64,000 nt of DNA. It comes from Ceratotherium simum simum. Taxonomy: Eukaryota > Chordata > Mammalia > Perissodactyla > Rhinocerotidae. Numbering within the stretch: position 1 is the stretch's first letter; each line of letters starts with the position of its first letter. Position numbers and translations under genes: made by a program. Positions 1-11,200 of the stretch are shown one piece after another. The DNA lies in the NCBI RefSeq assembly GCF_000283155.1, contig NW_004454178.1:25498562-25562561 (forward strand), written 5' to 3'. The notes under the pieces are model-generated. The model ran no database searches. It was not told the DNA's origin and saw nothing but the letters and a program-made list of their open reading frames with translations.

Positions 1-3000
1 GCCAGGCAGAGCTGGAATGCCAAGAAGCCTTCTGGCCGTCAGGGCTTTGGGCGCGGGGAGCCTTCCTCCTGGAGCAGGCTCCCACCCACCTTCAGTGGCT
101 ATTTCCTCACTGTTCAGCTCTCAGCTTCCCTATCCATCTGCCTGGTGGGAGCACACCCACCCTGCAGCAGCACTGCACCCTTACCCAGTCCCCCACTACT
201 CAGGATTGGGATTGTCAGGGTCTGGTCTGCGCCCCTCCAGGCTGTGAGCATCCCTGGTCAAGGGTACAGTCTGACCTAGGACCCCCAATCTACTCCCAGC
301 ACAGAGCCCCGCCCTACAGAAGCAATAGGAAAGGTGAGAGGGTGTCCCAAGCCTGGCTGGAAGGCAGCAGGGGAAGGGAACATCCAGGGACTGCAGTGTG
401 GTGGGGCGACAGAATACCCAGCACCCTCTGCACCCCCCAACACCCCCTCCCCCATCAGCCACCCACCCCCTCCAGGTGGCTATTTCACCTTGGGCTCCCC
501 ACCAGAGGGACCGCCACAGGCAGGGCAAGTTGGTTGAGAGGTTTGAGGGTTCCCAAAGTTACCTCACTGACTCTATAACTAGCAGGGAGCCCCTTCTGCT
601 GATTTTCACCTGACCCCGTGCTGCCTCTTGGTTGCCTCTCCGTGAGCAGGCCCCTGAGACCTCCTCAGCCCCGCCTTGCTCGTCCAGGTATTACTTCAAT
701 CACCCCCTGTTGTCCTCAGTCTCCCCCACAAGCCGGCAAGCTCAGCTCTGTTCCTCCCGCCCTTCCCTGGCTGTTCAGTGACCCAACAGCCCGTCCCTCT
801 CTACTCCTAGCCATGAGGCTGACAGGGTTGGGGGCAGGGGCTTGAGTGGTGGACCCCAAGAGAGCCCAGAGCTGGCCTGTAACTCTACTCTTTTCCACCA
901 TTTGTACATTTATCACCCCGGGGAAGGAGACCCCCCCCCCAAGTAACTACAATTAAGCTTCCATTACTTTGAGAAACTGCGATATGGAAAAATACACTCA
1001 GTGATATTTCTTGTACTCTGATTCTTACTCCTCCCATTATCCATTATATCGTTTGAACAAAGCCAAACAGGTAATTTAGAATGCTCTCCATGAAAAGCAG
1101 TTCATATTAGAACAGAATGATCAAAGCCTTGGGGGAGGCCTCTGGAAAAAGATTAATAGAAGACTTGACAGGATGGGGTACTGAGTGTGGGGAGCAGAGG
1201 AGGACATGATAAAGGCAAATGGTGCAAGCAAAAAATGAAAGGCAACTAGGAACTCCAGGAAAAACAAAAAGCTGTCCAAGAAGAGAAATGTAATCTTAGC
1301 TCATTACTTGGCTCTGTAGCCAATTCTTTCATAGTCACAACAATGTAACACGGTTCAGAAGGTTTCAACACTTAGAATCAATCTATAGAGAAGGCAAGGA
1401 AGGCTTAATTATGGTCACAGGACATGATATAAAGTTGATTTTGTAAAAACAAAAGGACAGTGACATTGTCAGAAGGGAGGAGGCTAAAGGGAGGGCTAGG
1501 GACCTCAAAAGCCTTGTCTTACATGGGGTGGGAGAATTGAGGAATGCTGTCTACAGTTGAAAGAAAGAGAAATTAAATGCTAGGATATGCCTCAGTGTGA
1601 CCAATTATCCTTGGGGAAAAAAGCATAAGGATAGAGCAGGGTATATGAATCAGTAGAATCCTTCTTGGTTGGACTGGAGGCTGCCCAAGGTCCCATCTTT
1701 GAAGTCAGCCTCAATTTCCCTTAGTGGGAACATTGGCTGGCTGGCTTGGCCTTTTCCTCCCAGAAGCCTGGCTACTTTATCTCAGGGCCACCAGACCCTC
1801 TCTTCCTCCTTCGTACCTACCCTAGCAGACCAGCTTCCTGCCATTTGTCCCTTGAACGGATCCCACCTTCAAAAGTTGCCTGAGCACAGACTTCCTGAGC
1901 ATTTGAGCCCTTTGATCCTCTCAGATCCAGGAACAGAGGCCAGCAGAGGCTGGGCAGGGCTCTGGTGGCCACAGGGGGACCAGTTAGTGGCAGAAGTGGC
2001 AGGCCATAAATCTCCAGGGAACAAAGGCAGTGGCCAGCCTGTAGATGTCCAGGCCTCTTGTGGGCAATCAGCCCAGGAGGCTCAGAAAAAGTCCTTTTGG
2101 TTTGGAAATAAAGGGGGGGGGGGTGCACTTGGGGTTATATGGTAAATAAAAATGCAATTAGGAGTGCCCAAAGGCACTCAGAAGTTCAGTGAAACAGCCA
2201 CATCTGGCATTTAGGGCCAGTTTGTAGAGGCCTCTGTGCTCACTGGGAGGACTTTGCCTTTTGTCCCTCCCACCTCCATCACCACTTGGATTTACGTGGC
2301 CAGGCCAGGAGGCAGAGAGTAGAGCCCTCCCTCCTGCTCAGGGAGCTACTAGGAGGCTGGGCACTGGGTCCGGGATCCATTCATCTCCCTGCTCTAACTC
2401 CCACAGTCCTGGTGTGAAAAGGGGGAGGAAGTGGGGAGCAGGCCTTACTGTTTTGACCAGGCCCCGCAGGGCTTCATCATTGTGGAAGGAAGGACTCGGC
2501 AGGTAGGGTGTGAGGAGATTGTGATGGCTGCCTGTGTTGCCTCCAACAGGGACACGAGGCCTTTCAGGCCGGTGTCCTTCAGACCTCTCTGCCTTCAGGC
2601 CCGTGGCCAGCATATAGGCAGAAGGGACAGACAACCCAGAGCAGGGAAAATGGGAAGAGTAGGTTCCTGGGGTCACGTCAGGGGCTGAGCCAAGCAGCTC
2701 CACCCCTCTGTCTGCAAGTGAAAAGACTGTGGGAGGACTGGATTATAGGATTAGATGTACAGCATAGAAAGTTCAACCAGTGGCTGCTGGCCAAGGAGTG
2801 AGGAGCACGTTGAGGGTGTGTGCAAGAGAGAAGCGTCTTTAAAACAGACAGGCAAGGACCAGCGAGCAGCATGCTGTGCAGGGCAAGAGAGGCAGGGAGG
2901 CCTTTGAGAGAGCAGCAGCTCTAACGCAGAATTTGTAGAGTTTTTAAAAAAAATCCTTTGGTAATCTTTGATCTCTTATTGTTTTTGCTCTGTGCTACAT

Positions 3001-3010
3001 TGAAAATACA
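1..3010. other. Intergenic sequence downstream of PER2
   Basis: No gene is supported. In human the small gene HES6 lies a few kilobases beyond the PER2 3' end, but no HES6 basic-HLH coding sequence is seen, so it would lie left of the window. Short homopolymers occur (C run near 931-940, G run near 2112-2120). A 158-codon open frame at 1669-2145 has no recognisable domain. The stretch 950-1640 is AT-richer and free of obvious repeats, so a conserved non-coding element is possible. Confidence 0.6.
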
Positions 3011-3037
3011 TACAATTAAAAATAAAAATATACTTGC

Positions 3038-3043
3038 TTTATT
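3038..3043 (-). terminator. PER2: PER2 polyadenylation signal AATAAA
   Basis: On the gene strand the sequence reads GGTAAATAAAGCAAG. It is followed within 20-40 bases by T-rich and TGT-containing sequence of the downstream-element type. I saw no other AATAAA in the 3' UTR on this strand. Cleavage is expected near 3010-3025. Confidence 0.8.
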
Positions 3044-3101
3044 TACCAGTTTTCTAAAAGGCAAAAAAGTCATAAAAAGACACAAGCTGTCAGACATACA
3101 T

Positions 3102-3108
3102 ATTGCAC
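3102..3108 (-). promoter_or_regulatory. miR-25/32/92 seed match in PER2 3' UTR
   Basis: The gene strand reads GTGCAAT followed by A, an 8-mer type match to the miR-25/32/92 seed. It is about 85 bases before the expected cleavage site. miR-25 has been reported to act on mammalian PER2; function here is inferred. Confidence 0.5.
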
Positions 3109-3224
3109 TGGGTGGAGAAGGTCTGGTTCGCGCGTGAACAGACCATTTGTCCCGCAAGGTTAACAGGTCATCGCACAGACTGAGAGCTTATTTACATCTC
3201 TTCTTAGGAATGTATTAAAAAGAA

Positions 3225-3231
3225 GGCTCAG
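3225..3231 (-). promoter_or_regulatory. miR-24 seed match in PER2 3' UTR
   Basis: The gene strand reads AAACTGAGCCTTC, containing CTGAGCC, a 7-mer match to the miR-24-3p seed with two further matching A bases upstream. miR-24 is reported to repress PER2 through its 3' UTR in mouse. Confidence 0.55.
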
Positions 3232-3312
3232 TTTAAAATTGAGAAAAAGTTTTTATAACACCCGTGTAAGCACACAGACTAAAGAAACATACGATTCGAT
3301 GCGTGGCACCGT

Positions 3313-3319
3313 GTAAACA
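3313..3319 (-). promoter_or_regulatory. miR-30 seed match 1 in PER2 3' UTR
   Basis: The gene strand reads TGTTTACA, a full 8-mer type match to the miR-30 family. A second match lies about 105 bases closer to the stop codon. Confidence 0.5.
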
Positions 3320-3418
3320 ATTTCACAAAATGCTCCTAGTGTCAGCTTCTCAGCGCGTGTTGAAGCGATGCAGTTAACAATCAATGAGTACACATTAAAT
3401 AATAAAATAATGCTGATG

Positions 3419-3425
3419 GTAAACA
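3419..3425 (-). promoter_or_regulatory. miR-30 seed match 2 in PER2 3' UTR
   Basis: The gene strand reads TGTTTACC, a 7-mer match to the miR-30 seed. Together with the first site it makes a pair in AT-rich, accessible-looking sequence. Confidence 0.45.
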
Positions 3426-5145
3426 TCCAGAACAGTAGAGAATGTTTTGGCAGTTTTGTGTTTAGGTAACATACATGTGACCTTGACTAGTGTCCAATCC
3501 CTTAATGATCTGACTTCAGAGGCAGGAAGCAGTTTGCAGCATCTGATTTCCACACAAATACACAGACCACTACCTCTTTTGGGGCATCTGAAGGTGATGA
3601 TACTTTGTGAATTAAAAAAAAAAAATTAAACAGTGTTCTTGTGTTTGAGTTTATAAAAAATAGAATTAATAGTCAGGCATAAGACGGTTTTACTATGAAA
3701 ACCAACTGGATTACAGGATGTCACTTGCTCTAGTAGCCGCTTCTCCAGCAGAGAACAAGAGAACCCTGCTTCCTTTTCAGTTTCTACAGACTCAATCCAA
3801 TTTTACGTCAATGGTTTCATCAGTGGTAACTTCTCATTCACTCCAGGGACCAATATAAAAATTTTCCAAATAATCTATGGGATAATGATGCAACGTGAGG
3901 TTTTGTACAAGTTGGGCAGACTGCCCTCACTCTTCCCCAAGTGTCCCAATGACCTGAAAGTGCTGGTGGCGCTAGTGGACATCACTGCAGCGACCGGAAG
4001 CTGCACCACACGAGGTCAAGCTCATGGAAAGACTGAGGGCCAACATCCCAGCCCAGGGTGCGGTGGAGAGGCGAGCTCACAGCACCCAGGAAAACACTGA
4101 TGCACGCAGTCACCGCCCGCTCACAGCGTCAGCAGCTGCTCTCTGACAGGAGAGGGCGCTGGCTTGGCTGGGCCACAGCTGATGCCTGCAAGGCTCCAAC
4201 CAAAGAACAAACACACATGGGTCCCAAATGTGGCGATCGAGGCCTGGTTTGCAGAGGGAAGTCACGGTGAAGAGGTGACTGACAGCATATTTTATCTACA
4301 TATTGGTCATGGTCTGAAAATGACGTAGAAATATACAGAAGGGTCTGGGTGTGTATTAATCTGACGGAGCTGGTCACACAAACCACTAGGCTACATTAGT
4401 CCAAAGAGCAGTTCAACTTTGTTCACCCCAAATGAAAGCTACGTCAGATTGAAATGCTTGCCACTACAGCACCTGAAGCCAAACTACGCTTCACACCGTT
4501 TCATGTGAAACATTTAGAAAGAAAATTAGGAGAGGCTGTGATCTCCACTTGTTATCTTTTAAAAACATCTAGTTTGACTAAATAATACTTTAGATAAAAA
4601 GCAGCCCCCGAGAGAGGACAGAATTTGTTCTGATCCAAACCCACCCTGGGAAAGCTCTGGAAGGCTGGTGCCCTCAGCTCAGAGTTGCGGGTGGCATCCT
4701 AGCTGTTGGTTATAGCCAGGTATGATGCCTCGGACAACCCACAGGAGGCCAGTGGACACGGGTGCACTGGACAGAGGCCTCACTGCGGTCCCAGGACTTC
4801 TGAGAGCTCTCAGGCTCTTCCCCGACACTTACAATCAGGGATTCAGTCTTTCTCAAGTCAAATAACAACGAAAATCTCTTCCCCTGTCCCCCAAAATTCC
4901 ATATTTATATTTTAAATATAAAAATGTGTTTCTTCCCAAACCCTTCCCACCCTCCACAGTTTTAAATCACCCCTTCAGAAAACTATGTTTTTTTTCCTAA
5001 AACAAAAAAAAGCAACATAAGTATATCTGTCCATTTCATTAGAAACAAACGTGAAGCTCTTTCATCTCTTCCGAGCACCATCTAATGTAGATCGCTGGTG
5101 GTCGGGGCTGGGAGTGCGGTTACCACTGCTCTTCGTTTCTCTGAC

Positions 5146-5268
5146 TCAGTGGGGTCCATTTTCCTCCTTTTTGGTGTCTGTCACTTCACTGTGTCCCAGG
5201 GTAGGGATATCTTCTTCATATGGTACACAAATGGTACCTTTTCCCTCGTTTTCACAGTAAACACATTC
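5146..5268 (-). CDS. PER2: PER2 exon 23, C-terminal coding part
   Basis: The coding part of the last exon gives 40 residues and [23 protein letters not shown], then [20 protein letters not shown]. The cysteines of CVYC (1231 and 1234) belong to the zinc site shared with CRY. Human continues past ENG for eleven more residues ending IEEQT. Here the frame hits TGA at 5146-5148, although the next bases still resemble that tail in another frame. The acceptor is CTTAAG. Confidence 0.9.
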   Translation of the reverse strand, partial: ECVYCENEGKGTICVPYEEDIPTLGHSEVTDTKKEENGPH

Positions 5269-8200
5269 CTTAAGGAAAAATGTAAAATCAGTAACAAAAA
5301 TGAGATCTTCATTACAAAAAAGTATGTTACCCTGAGTGAGGTGCAGGTGACCAGCGGTTAGCCGTGAGGCTGCCGGAGGAGAGCCAGGAGGACAGGCAGC
5401 CTCTGAGGTGCCGCTGGGCCGTGGAACCCCGCCTGCCCTCGAAGGAGCCCAGAGCTGTTCCCAAGGGGCCCCTACTCCCAGCTCCCCAAGGCCAGCGGAG
5501 AGTCGGGGCCCTTATCTGAAAGGCAGCTTTGCATGGGGTGGGGGGCAGTGTAAACCAGCAGGCTCAGGCTCCATTCTTGTCCTCCTCCTTCTGCCTGTGG
5601 GACCTGGAGTTAAGTTACCCACTGTTTCTAACCTTGGTCTTCTAATCTGTAAAATGAGACATCGACAATGGACCGTCCCATTTGCTAATTCCCCAACTAT
5701 CTGTGTAGCACCTGTCGTGTTCCAGGCACGTTCTAAGCATTGGGAGTCAGCAGTGAACAAAGACGAAAATCCCGCCCCAGTGGAGGTGACATCCTAGTAG
5801 GGGAGAGGGACAATAAATGAAATGGGAAGTGCTCCACATTGTATTAAAAGGTGGGAAGTGCTAGGTTGACGTGGAACCAGGCATGTGGAGGACGTCTGTA
5901 ATTTTACACTGGATATTCAGAAAAGGCCACAGAGAAGGTGGTGTTTTTAAAGTATGTCCACAAATTCTTTGACACTCCTCCCCTTAGGCATGGGCTGGAC
6001 TCAGGGACTTGCCTATAACAGAGGATGTGATGGAAGTGACATGTGTGACTTCTGAGACTGGGTCATAAAAGGCGCTGCGGCTTCCTCGTGTTCTCTCTGG
6101 GGAAGCCAGCTGCCACGTCACGAGGACACCCATGCAGCCCTATGGAGAGGTCCACGTGGCGAGGAGCTGAGGCCTCCTACCAATAGCCAGCACCAACTGG
6201 ACAAGTGTGTGAGGGAGCCTCCTTGGAAGTGGATCCTCCAGCCCCAAACCAGCCTTCAGATGACAGAAGCCCCGGCTAACATCTTGCCTTCAACCTCAGG
6301 AGAGACCCTGAGTGAGAATCACCTAGCTAAGCTGCTTTTAAACTCTCAACCCAAAGAAACAGTGGGAGATAGATAATAAATGTTTATTATTTTAAGCCAC
6401 TAAGTTTTGGGGTTATTTGCTATGCAGCAATAGATAACACAGAGCATGTGAAAAAAAAGACCTGAAGGAAGCCAGAGTGAGCCACATGTCTATCTGAGGA
6501 AAGAGGATTTCCTCTTTCCTCAGAGGAAAGCAGAGGGAAGGGCAGGTGCAAAGGTCCTGAGGCAGGAGCCTGCCTGACGAGTTCAGGGAACAGCCAAGAG
6601 CCCAGTGTAGCTCAAGAGGACAGAGTGAGGGCAAGAGAAATAGACGAGATGAAAGATGTAAGGGGGGGGTCAGATGTGTATGGCTTTACAGCAATTTTCT
6701 CTGATCGAGATGGGGCACCGTTGGAAGATCTGAGCTGAGGAGTGATGTGGTCTGACTGTAGGGCACAACAGGGAACAGAGTGCAGCTAGGAGGCTATTGT
6801 GACAATCCTGGTGAGGCAGCACCATGGCTTGGACCAGGCAGGTGATGCTGCAAGTGATGGGAAGTGGCTGGTTTCTATCCACCTTGAAGGTCAAGCCAAC
6901 ATGATTTGCTAGTGAACCAGATGGGGTATGCGAGGAGGCGAGTTCAGGGTGACACTGAAGTGTATGGCCTGAGCAAGCGGAGTAACGGAGGCGCCTTTGA
7001 GTGGGGTGGGAAGAGAGTGCTTCTCTCTGAGGATAATCAGGAGGTGGGTCTTGGACAGATGGAGTTCGACAGAGGGCTGGGCTGGAAGGGGACGTTAGGG
7101 AATCCTAGCACATAGGGTTTCCCATCAGGAAGGAGGAGATAGTTCTGGAGGGGGTGCAGACAGAGAAGCAGTGCAAACCCTGAGTCTGGGAACCAGGCTT
7201 CAATCCCGGAGACCAGGAGGCTGGAGCAGACAACCTGAGAGCCCGGGGCTGGGCCGAGGGAGGGAGGAGCTCTGAGGGGAGGGGGCGTCCTAAATAAGGA
7301 CTGTCCTGTCAGGCGAGGACAGAAAAGGCAGAGAATCAGCTGCTGGAGGACACTGAGATCTTGACAAGGGCAGCTTCCAGGGCATGGGGTTCAGGAGAGA
7401 GCAGCTGGGTACAGACGGGTCTTCGGAACTCTCCAGAAGGAACAGAGACAGATGGGGCAGCTGGAGGCGGGCGCGGCCTGGTGAGAGGAGAAGGGGGGGA
7501 CCTTGACATTCCCATGTTATTTAATGGTCCACATGGATATTGAGGGTTTATGATAGGAGAGGTTTTTTTTTTTTAATTGAAAACAGAATTGAAAGAAAGA
7601 AAAACATTCAAATTTCAGGTCTCGAATGAGATCAGACATTTAGAAGACCTTTTGGGGAACAATGTTGAAAAGCCATTGGAAGAAAGTTCTTCGAAGTAGG
7701 CCTAACTGTGTCACGGCATCTTTCTTTTTTTTCATGAACTTTTTAATTTTAGAAGTTTTAACTTACAGGACAGTTGCAAAGACAGTACAGAGTGCTCCCA
7801 TCCCAGTGCCTTTTCACGCAATGTCAGGAAACCAGTCCCGAGAGCTTACCGCCACGTCGACAGCCGCGGGCAGGCCGCCCGCCCGCATCCACGGGTGGAC
7901 CTCCTGCAGCTCCTGCTTCTGGCCCTGCGTGAACCGGGGCTGGAACCTCTGCATCACCTTCAGCTTCTCTCTGTCCTCCTTTAAAACCGTTTCTAAATTT
8001 CTTCACAAAATATTTAGAAATGGGTGAGCTTTAGAATATCTTAAGGGGTTTTGTTTATTTAAAGAATACACTCATTTTCTACCAACTCTTTCATTATTAA
8101 CAACATAAGTTTGGGGCTGGCCTGGTGGCGCAAGCGGTTAAGTCCGTGCGCTCCGCTGTGGCGGCCCACGATTCGCCGGTTGGGATCCCGGGCACGCACC

Positions 8201-11200
8201 AATGCACCGCTTGGCAAGCCATGCTGTAGTGGCATCCCATATAAAGTGGAGGAAGATGGGCACGGATGTTAGCCCAGGGCCAGTCTTCCTCAGCACAAAA
8301 AGAGGAGGATTGGCAGATGTCAGCTCAGAGCCGATCTTCCTCACCAAAAAAAAAAAAAAATGTAAGTTTGTTTAATGCGATTTTCCTTTCTATTTAAAAT
8401 AAATTACCCTATTTAAAGTAACTTAACCTCCTTAGTAAATAATCTGTAGTTTTTCTATTAAAATGATAATCCGAGTCACGATTTTGGTTTTACTTTAGAT
8501 TAGACGTGGGAGCCAGGTACCTGCAGACGTGTGGTTCTGCACGGGGTGGTTAATCTGGGAGGCTCACCGTGGAGGTGGTACAGAGAATAACCTTCCCTTC
8601 CTCCTGCCAACACGGCCGGCCTGAAGCTGCCCTAGAGCTCCCCGGCCCAGAGGCCTAGTTGTTCTGACCTCAGGGTGAATCCTCCCTCCCTCTCTCTCCC
8701 TAGCTTCCCGCACCCAGGGGGCTCTGCTGGGGCAGGGACCCTGACAGTCCCTGAGAGCAGCCTCACGTGGAGTCACAGCTGGGACACAGACCTGGGGGCA
8801 CTACAGAGCAGCCAGCGGCCTCGGGCTGGTCACCTACCTCAACCCCTGGTTTCTACATGTCTAAGACACACACACCCCATTTACCCACAGGGTTACTGGG
8901 CAACAGAGCAGCAGAGATGATGTTGGCACAAATGCTCGTCAAGTGCGACACCCTGGAGGGTGGCTAGGAGCCCCTCTTCCACGAAGCCTGTAGCAGGTTA
9001 CTCACTGGGCTCCGAGGGAACAGGGGAACCCTCTAGAGGGACCCTGCTTCTCTATCTGCTGTACTCAGCTCCATCTGAGATAAGGCTTCAGAGGGAAGTC
9101 CCCCCGATGGGGTGGCCTTGCTGCTTGGGGAATCCTCAACCTCAGCCCTCCACGTGTCTCTAGGAAAAGACGGAGTGGGTACCGGGAGGGCATCTGGTAC
9201 GTCATCATGACGCTGTCGTCCGTGTCGGCCATCAGCAGCCAGACGGGGTCCTGCAGGACGTACTTGATGAAGTGTGTGCTTTCGTCCACGTCTGCCTTCA
9301 CTTTCGCTTTGTGATTATTCTCCGAGGAGTCAATGCTTCCAAAATATTTGCTGGTGTGACTTGTGTCACTACTGCCTTTAAAAACACAGATGGGGCAGGT
9401 CAGAGCCTCTAATGCTAAGTTAAACCTCGAATAGTGTGCTCGTGTGAAGTAATGGCGATTTAGGGAGCTGAAGGCTTTCATTTGGTAACAAGGGCCTGTG
9501 TTGGTGGATTTTTCCCTTCTCTTCCCAGTTCTCGGATTATCTGGGTAATTTAAAAATAGGATATCAGCCAGTCCTACAGAGGCAATTCTCTCTTGGGGAG
9601 GCCCCGAGAGCCCTGGTGGGGCCAAGTCTTAGAAACTGGGGTCTTCTTTCCCCAGTGCTCACTACCTCTTGACTAAGCCAGACCAGGGAGAAGCCAGCTT
9701 CAGTTCTGTAAGTGGCAGGCGGTGGCCCGGTGCATGCACAGCGGCCTCCCGCAGGGCAAGAGTCCGGGCGGTGTAGGGGATGTGAACGCTCACTGCAGGG
9801 AAGCAGGGGTCTCAGCGTTTGTGGAGAGAGTGTGCATTCCCCGTTACCGTGGTTCCAGATCACACTGGAAAGATCCCGGTCGGTGAAGCACGTGGGCCAT
9901 GCGCTCGGTTCACATGAGGAGAGCTAACTCAGGAAGGTGACCCACTACTGGCCCTCCTGGCACGCCCGGGGAGCCCGTGAGATGGCCAACAAGGGCCGGG
10001 GTGGGGAGGCCTGCAGGGACACCAACATGGACAGCGACAGGTCAGAGGGGATTCGGACTGGCCAGGGCCCGCCACCACGCCGGCAGAGCCAGACGGGAGG
10101 AGCACCTGCCGGCCTGTGTGAGCTGCCGTGGGCTCTGAGGAGCCGCTCGGGAGGCCAGCTGGACGCCTGTAGGGACCTGGTCTGCACCTGATACTGGGCC
10201 CAGAGCACGTGTCGGCCTGCCGCTCTGGGGCAGGATGTGGCAAAAGTGGCGGATGCCCCAGTACATCACGTGAGAATCTTCCAAACGCATCTGAAACCAA
10301 GCAGCTGAAGACACGCCCACTCCGCCAGGACCCAGGTGCTCCCATTGCCACCAACATACCTGTCCCACTTCTGGATGCTTCACAGCCCAGCAAGCCGGAG
10401 CCCAGGGAATCAGAGGTGGCAGAGGCCCCGCTTGCAGACAGGGCTGACCCTGTGCCCGAGCAGAGGTCCTCGTGCAGTAAGAGGTCAAGCAGGTGGCTGG
10501 ACGTGGAGAGGGCATCGCTGTTCTGGGTGTCTGTGGGCTCACTGCACTGCAGGAACAGGGAGAAGACCCCACAGTCAGCACAAAGCACACAGAGCGAGGG
10601 TGGGGGGCGAGAAGGGCAGGGGGCTGGGAGCGGGAGCTGCGGAGGCCGTCTGCCCAAGGTCACTCAGGGACATAGCAAAGTGCATTCCTCCCTGGATCCC
10701 TGGCCCTTCCTTCACGTGCCGATGAAGAAGGCCGAGTGAACAAATCCCGTGGCTACTGAGACTGTAGTGAGAATCCTAGTGGTCTATGAATGCCATTAAA
10801 TTTAATTTTGGGAGAGTCACACTAAAGACGGCAGTTTGTGGATCTATGGGGGAAAAGCCTGATGCTTGTTCCTCGGCCACGGCAGACATGGGAGCAGAAA
10901 ATGCCACCGGCGTCCCAGGGCTGCTCCTCGAAGTGGGTGCGGCTCTGGCTTCCTGGCTCCTGTGCCCCGAGAGCAGGGGCGGCCTTGGGAATGTGGGAGG
11001 GGCTTGGCCTGGGAGCACCCCGGCCCTCTGATCCGTGGGGGCCCAGGACCCCAGAAACAGGAGTCAGGAGGGCGGCAGACACGCTAGGAGAGCTGGTCTG
11101 TTTGCGAGGTCCCACTTCCTGTCCCGAGAGCAAAGGCAGGGAGTCCCCACGCAGCCCCTCCTTGGGCCCCCGGACTGCACGGCCTCCGCTGATGCTACCA

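Larger units (their letters stand above)
3018..5145 (-). other. PER2: PER2 3' untranslated region
   Basis: About 2.1 kb lie between the stop codon and the predicted cleavage site, close to the length of the human 3' UTR. It is AT-rich in its distal part and holds no substantial open frame on the gene strand. Seed matches for miR-25/92, miR-24 and miR-30 cluster in the last 410 bases. The left end is an estimate from the poly(A) signal. Confidence 0.8.
5269..10359 (-). other. PER2 introns 20, 21 and 22
   Basis: Introns lie at 9376-10359, 8001-9182 and 5269-7849, around exons 21 and 22. Intron 22 holds a MIR-like piece, an ancient repeat split by a MaLR-type LTR, and an L1-like piece near exon 22. 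Intron 21 holds an ERE SINE. Intron 20 is GC-rich with no repeat recognised. The open frames at 9929-10663 extend exon 20 into intron and are not coding there. Confidence 0.8.

Noticed and set aside
1669..2145. 158-codon open frame in the intergenic region
   Set aside because: No domain, no splice or promoter context, and an equally open frame on the other strand.
1..2900. HES6 at the left edge, expected from human synteny
   Set aside because: No basic-HLH or WRPW-type coding sequence is visible on either strand; the gene is likely outside the window.
8113..8200. tRNA gene at the SINE head
   Set aside because: The A- and B-box-like elements belong to the tRNA-derived SINE head; no cloverleaf with a usable anticodon arm is evident.
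9929..10663. 244-codon minus-strand open frame
   Set aside because: Only the part within 10360-10546 matches PER2 (exon 20); the rest runs into introns past the splice sites.
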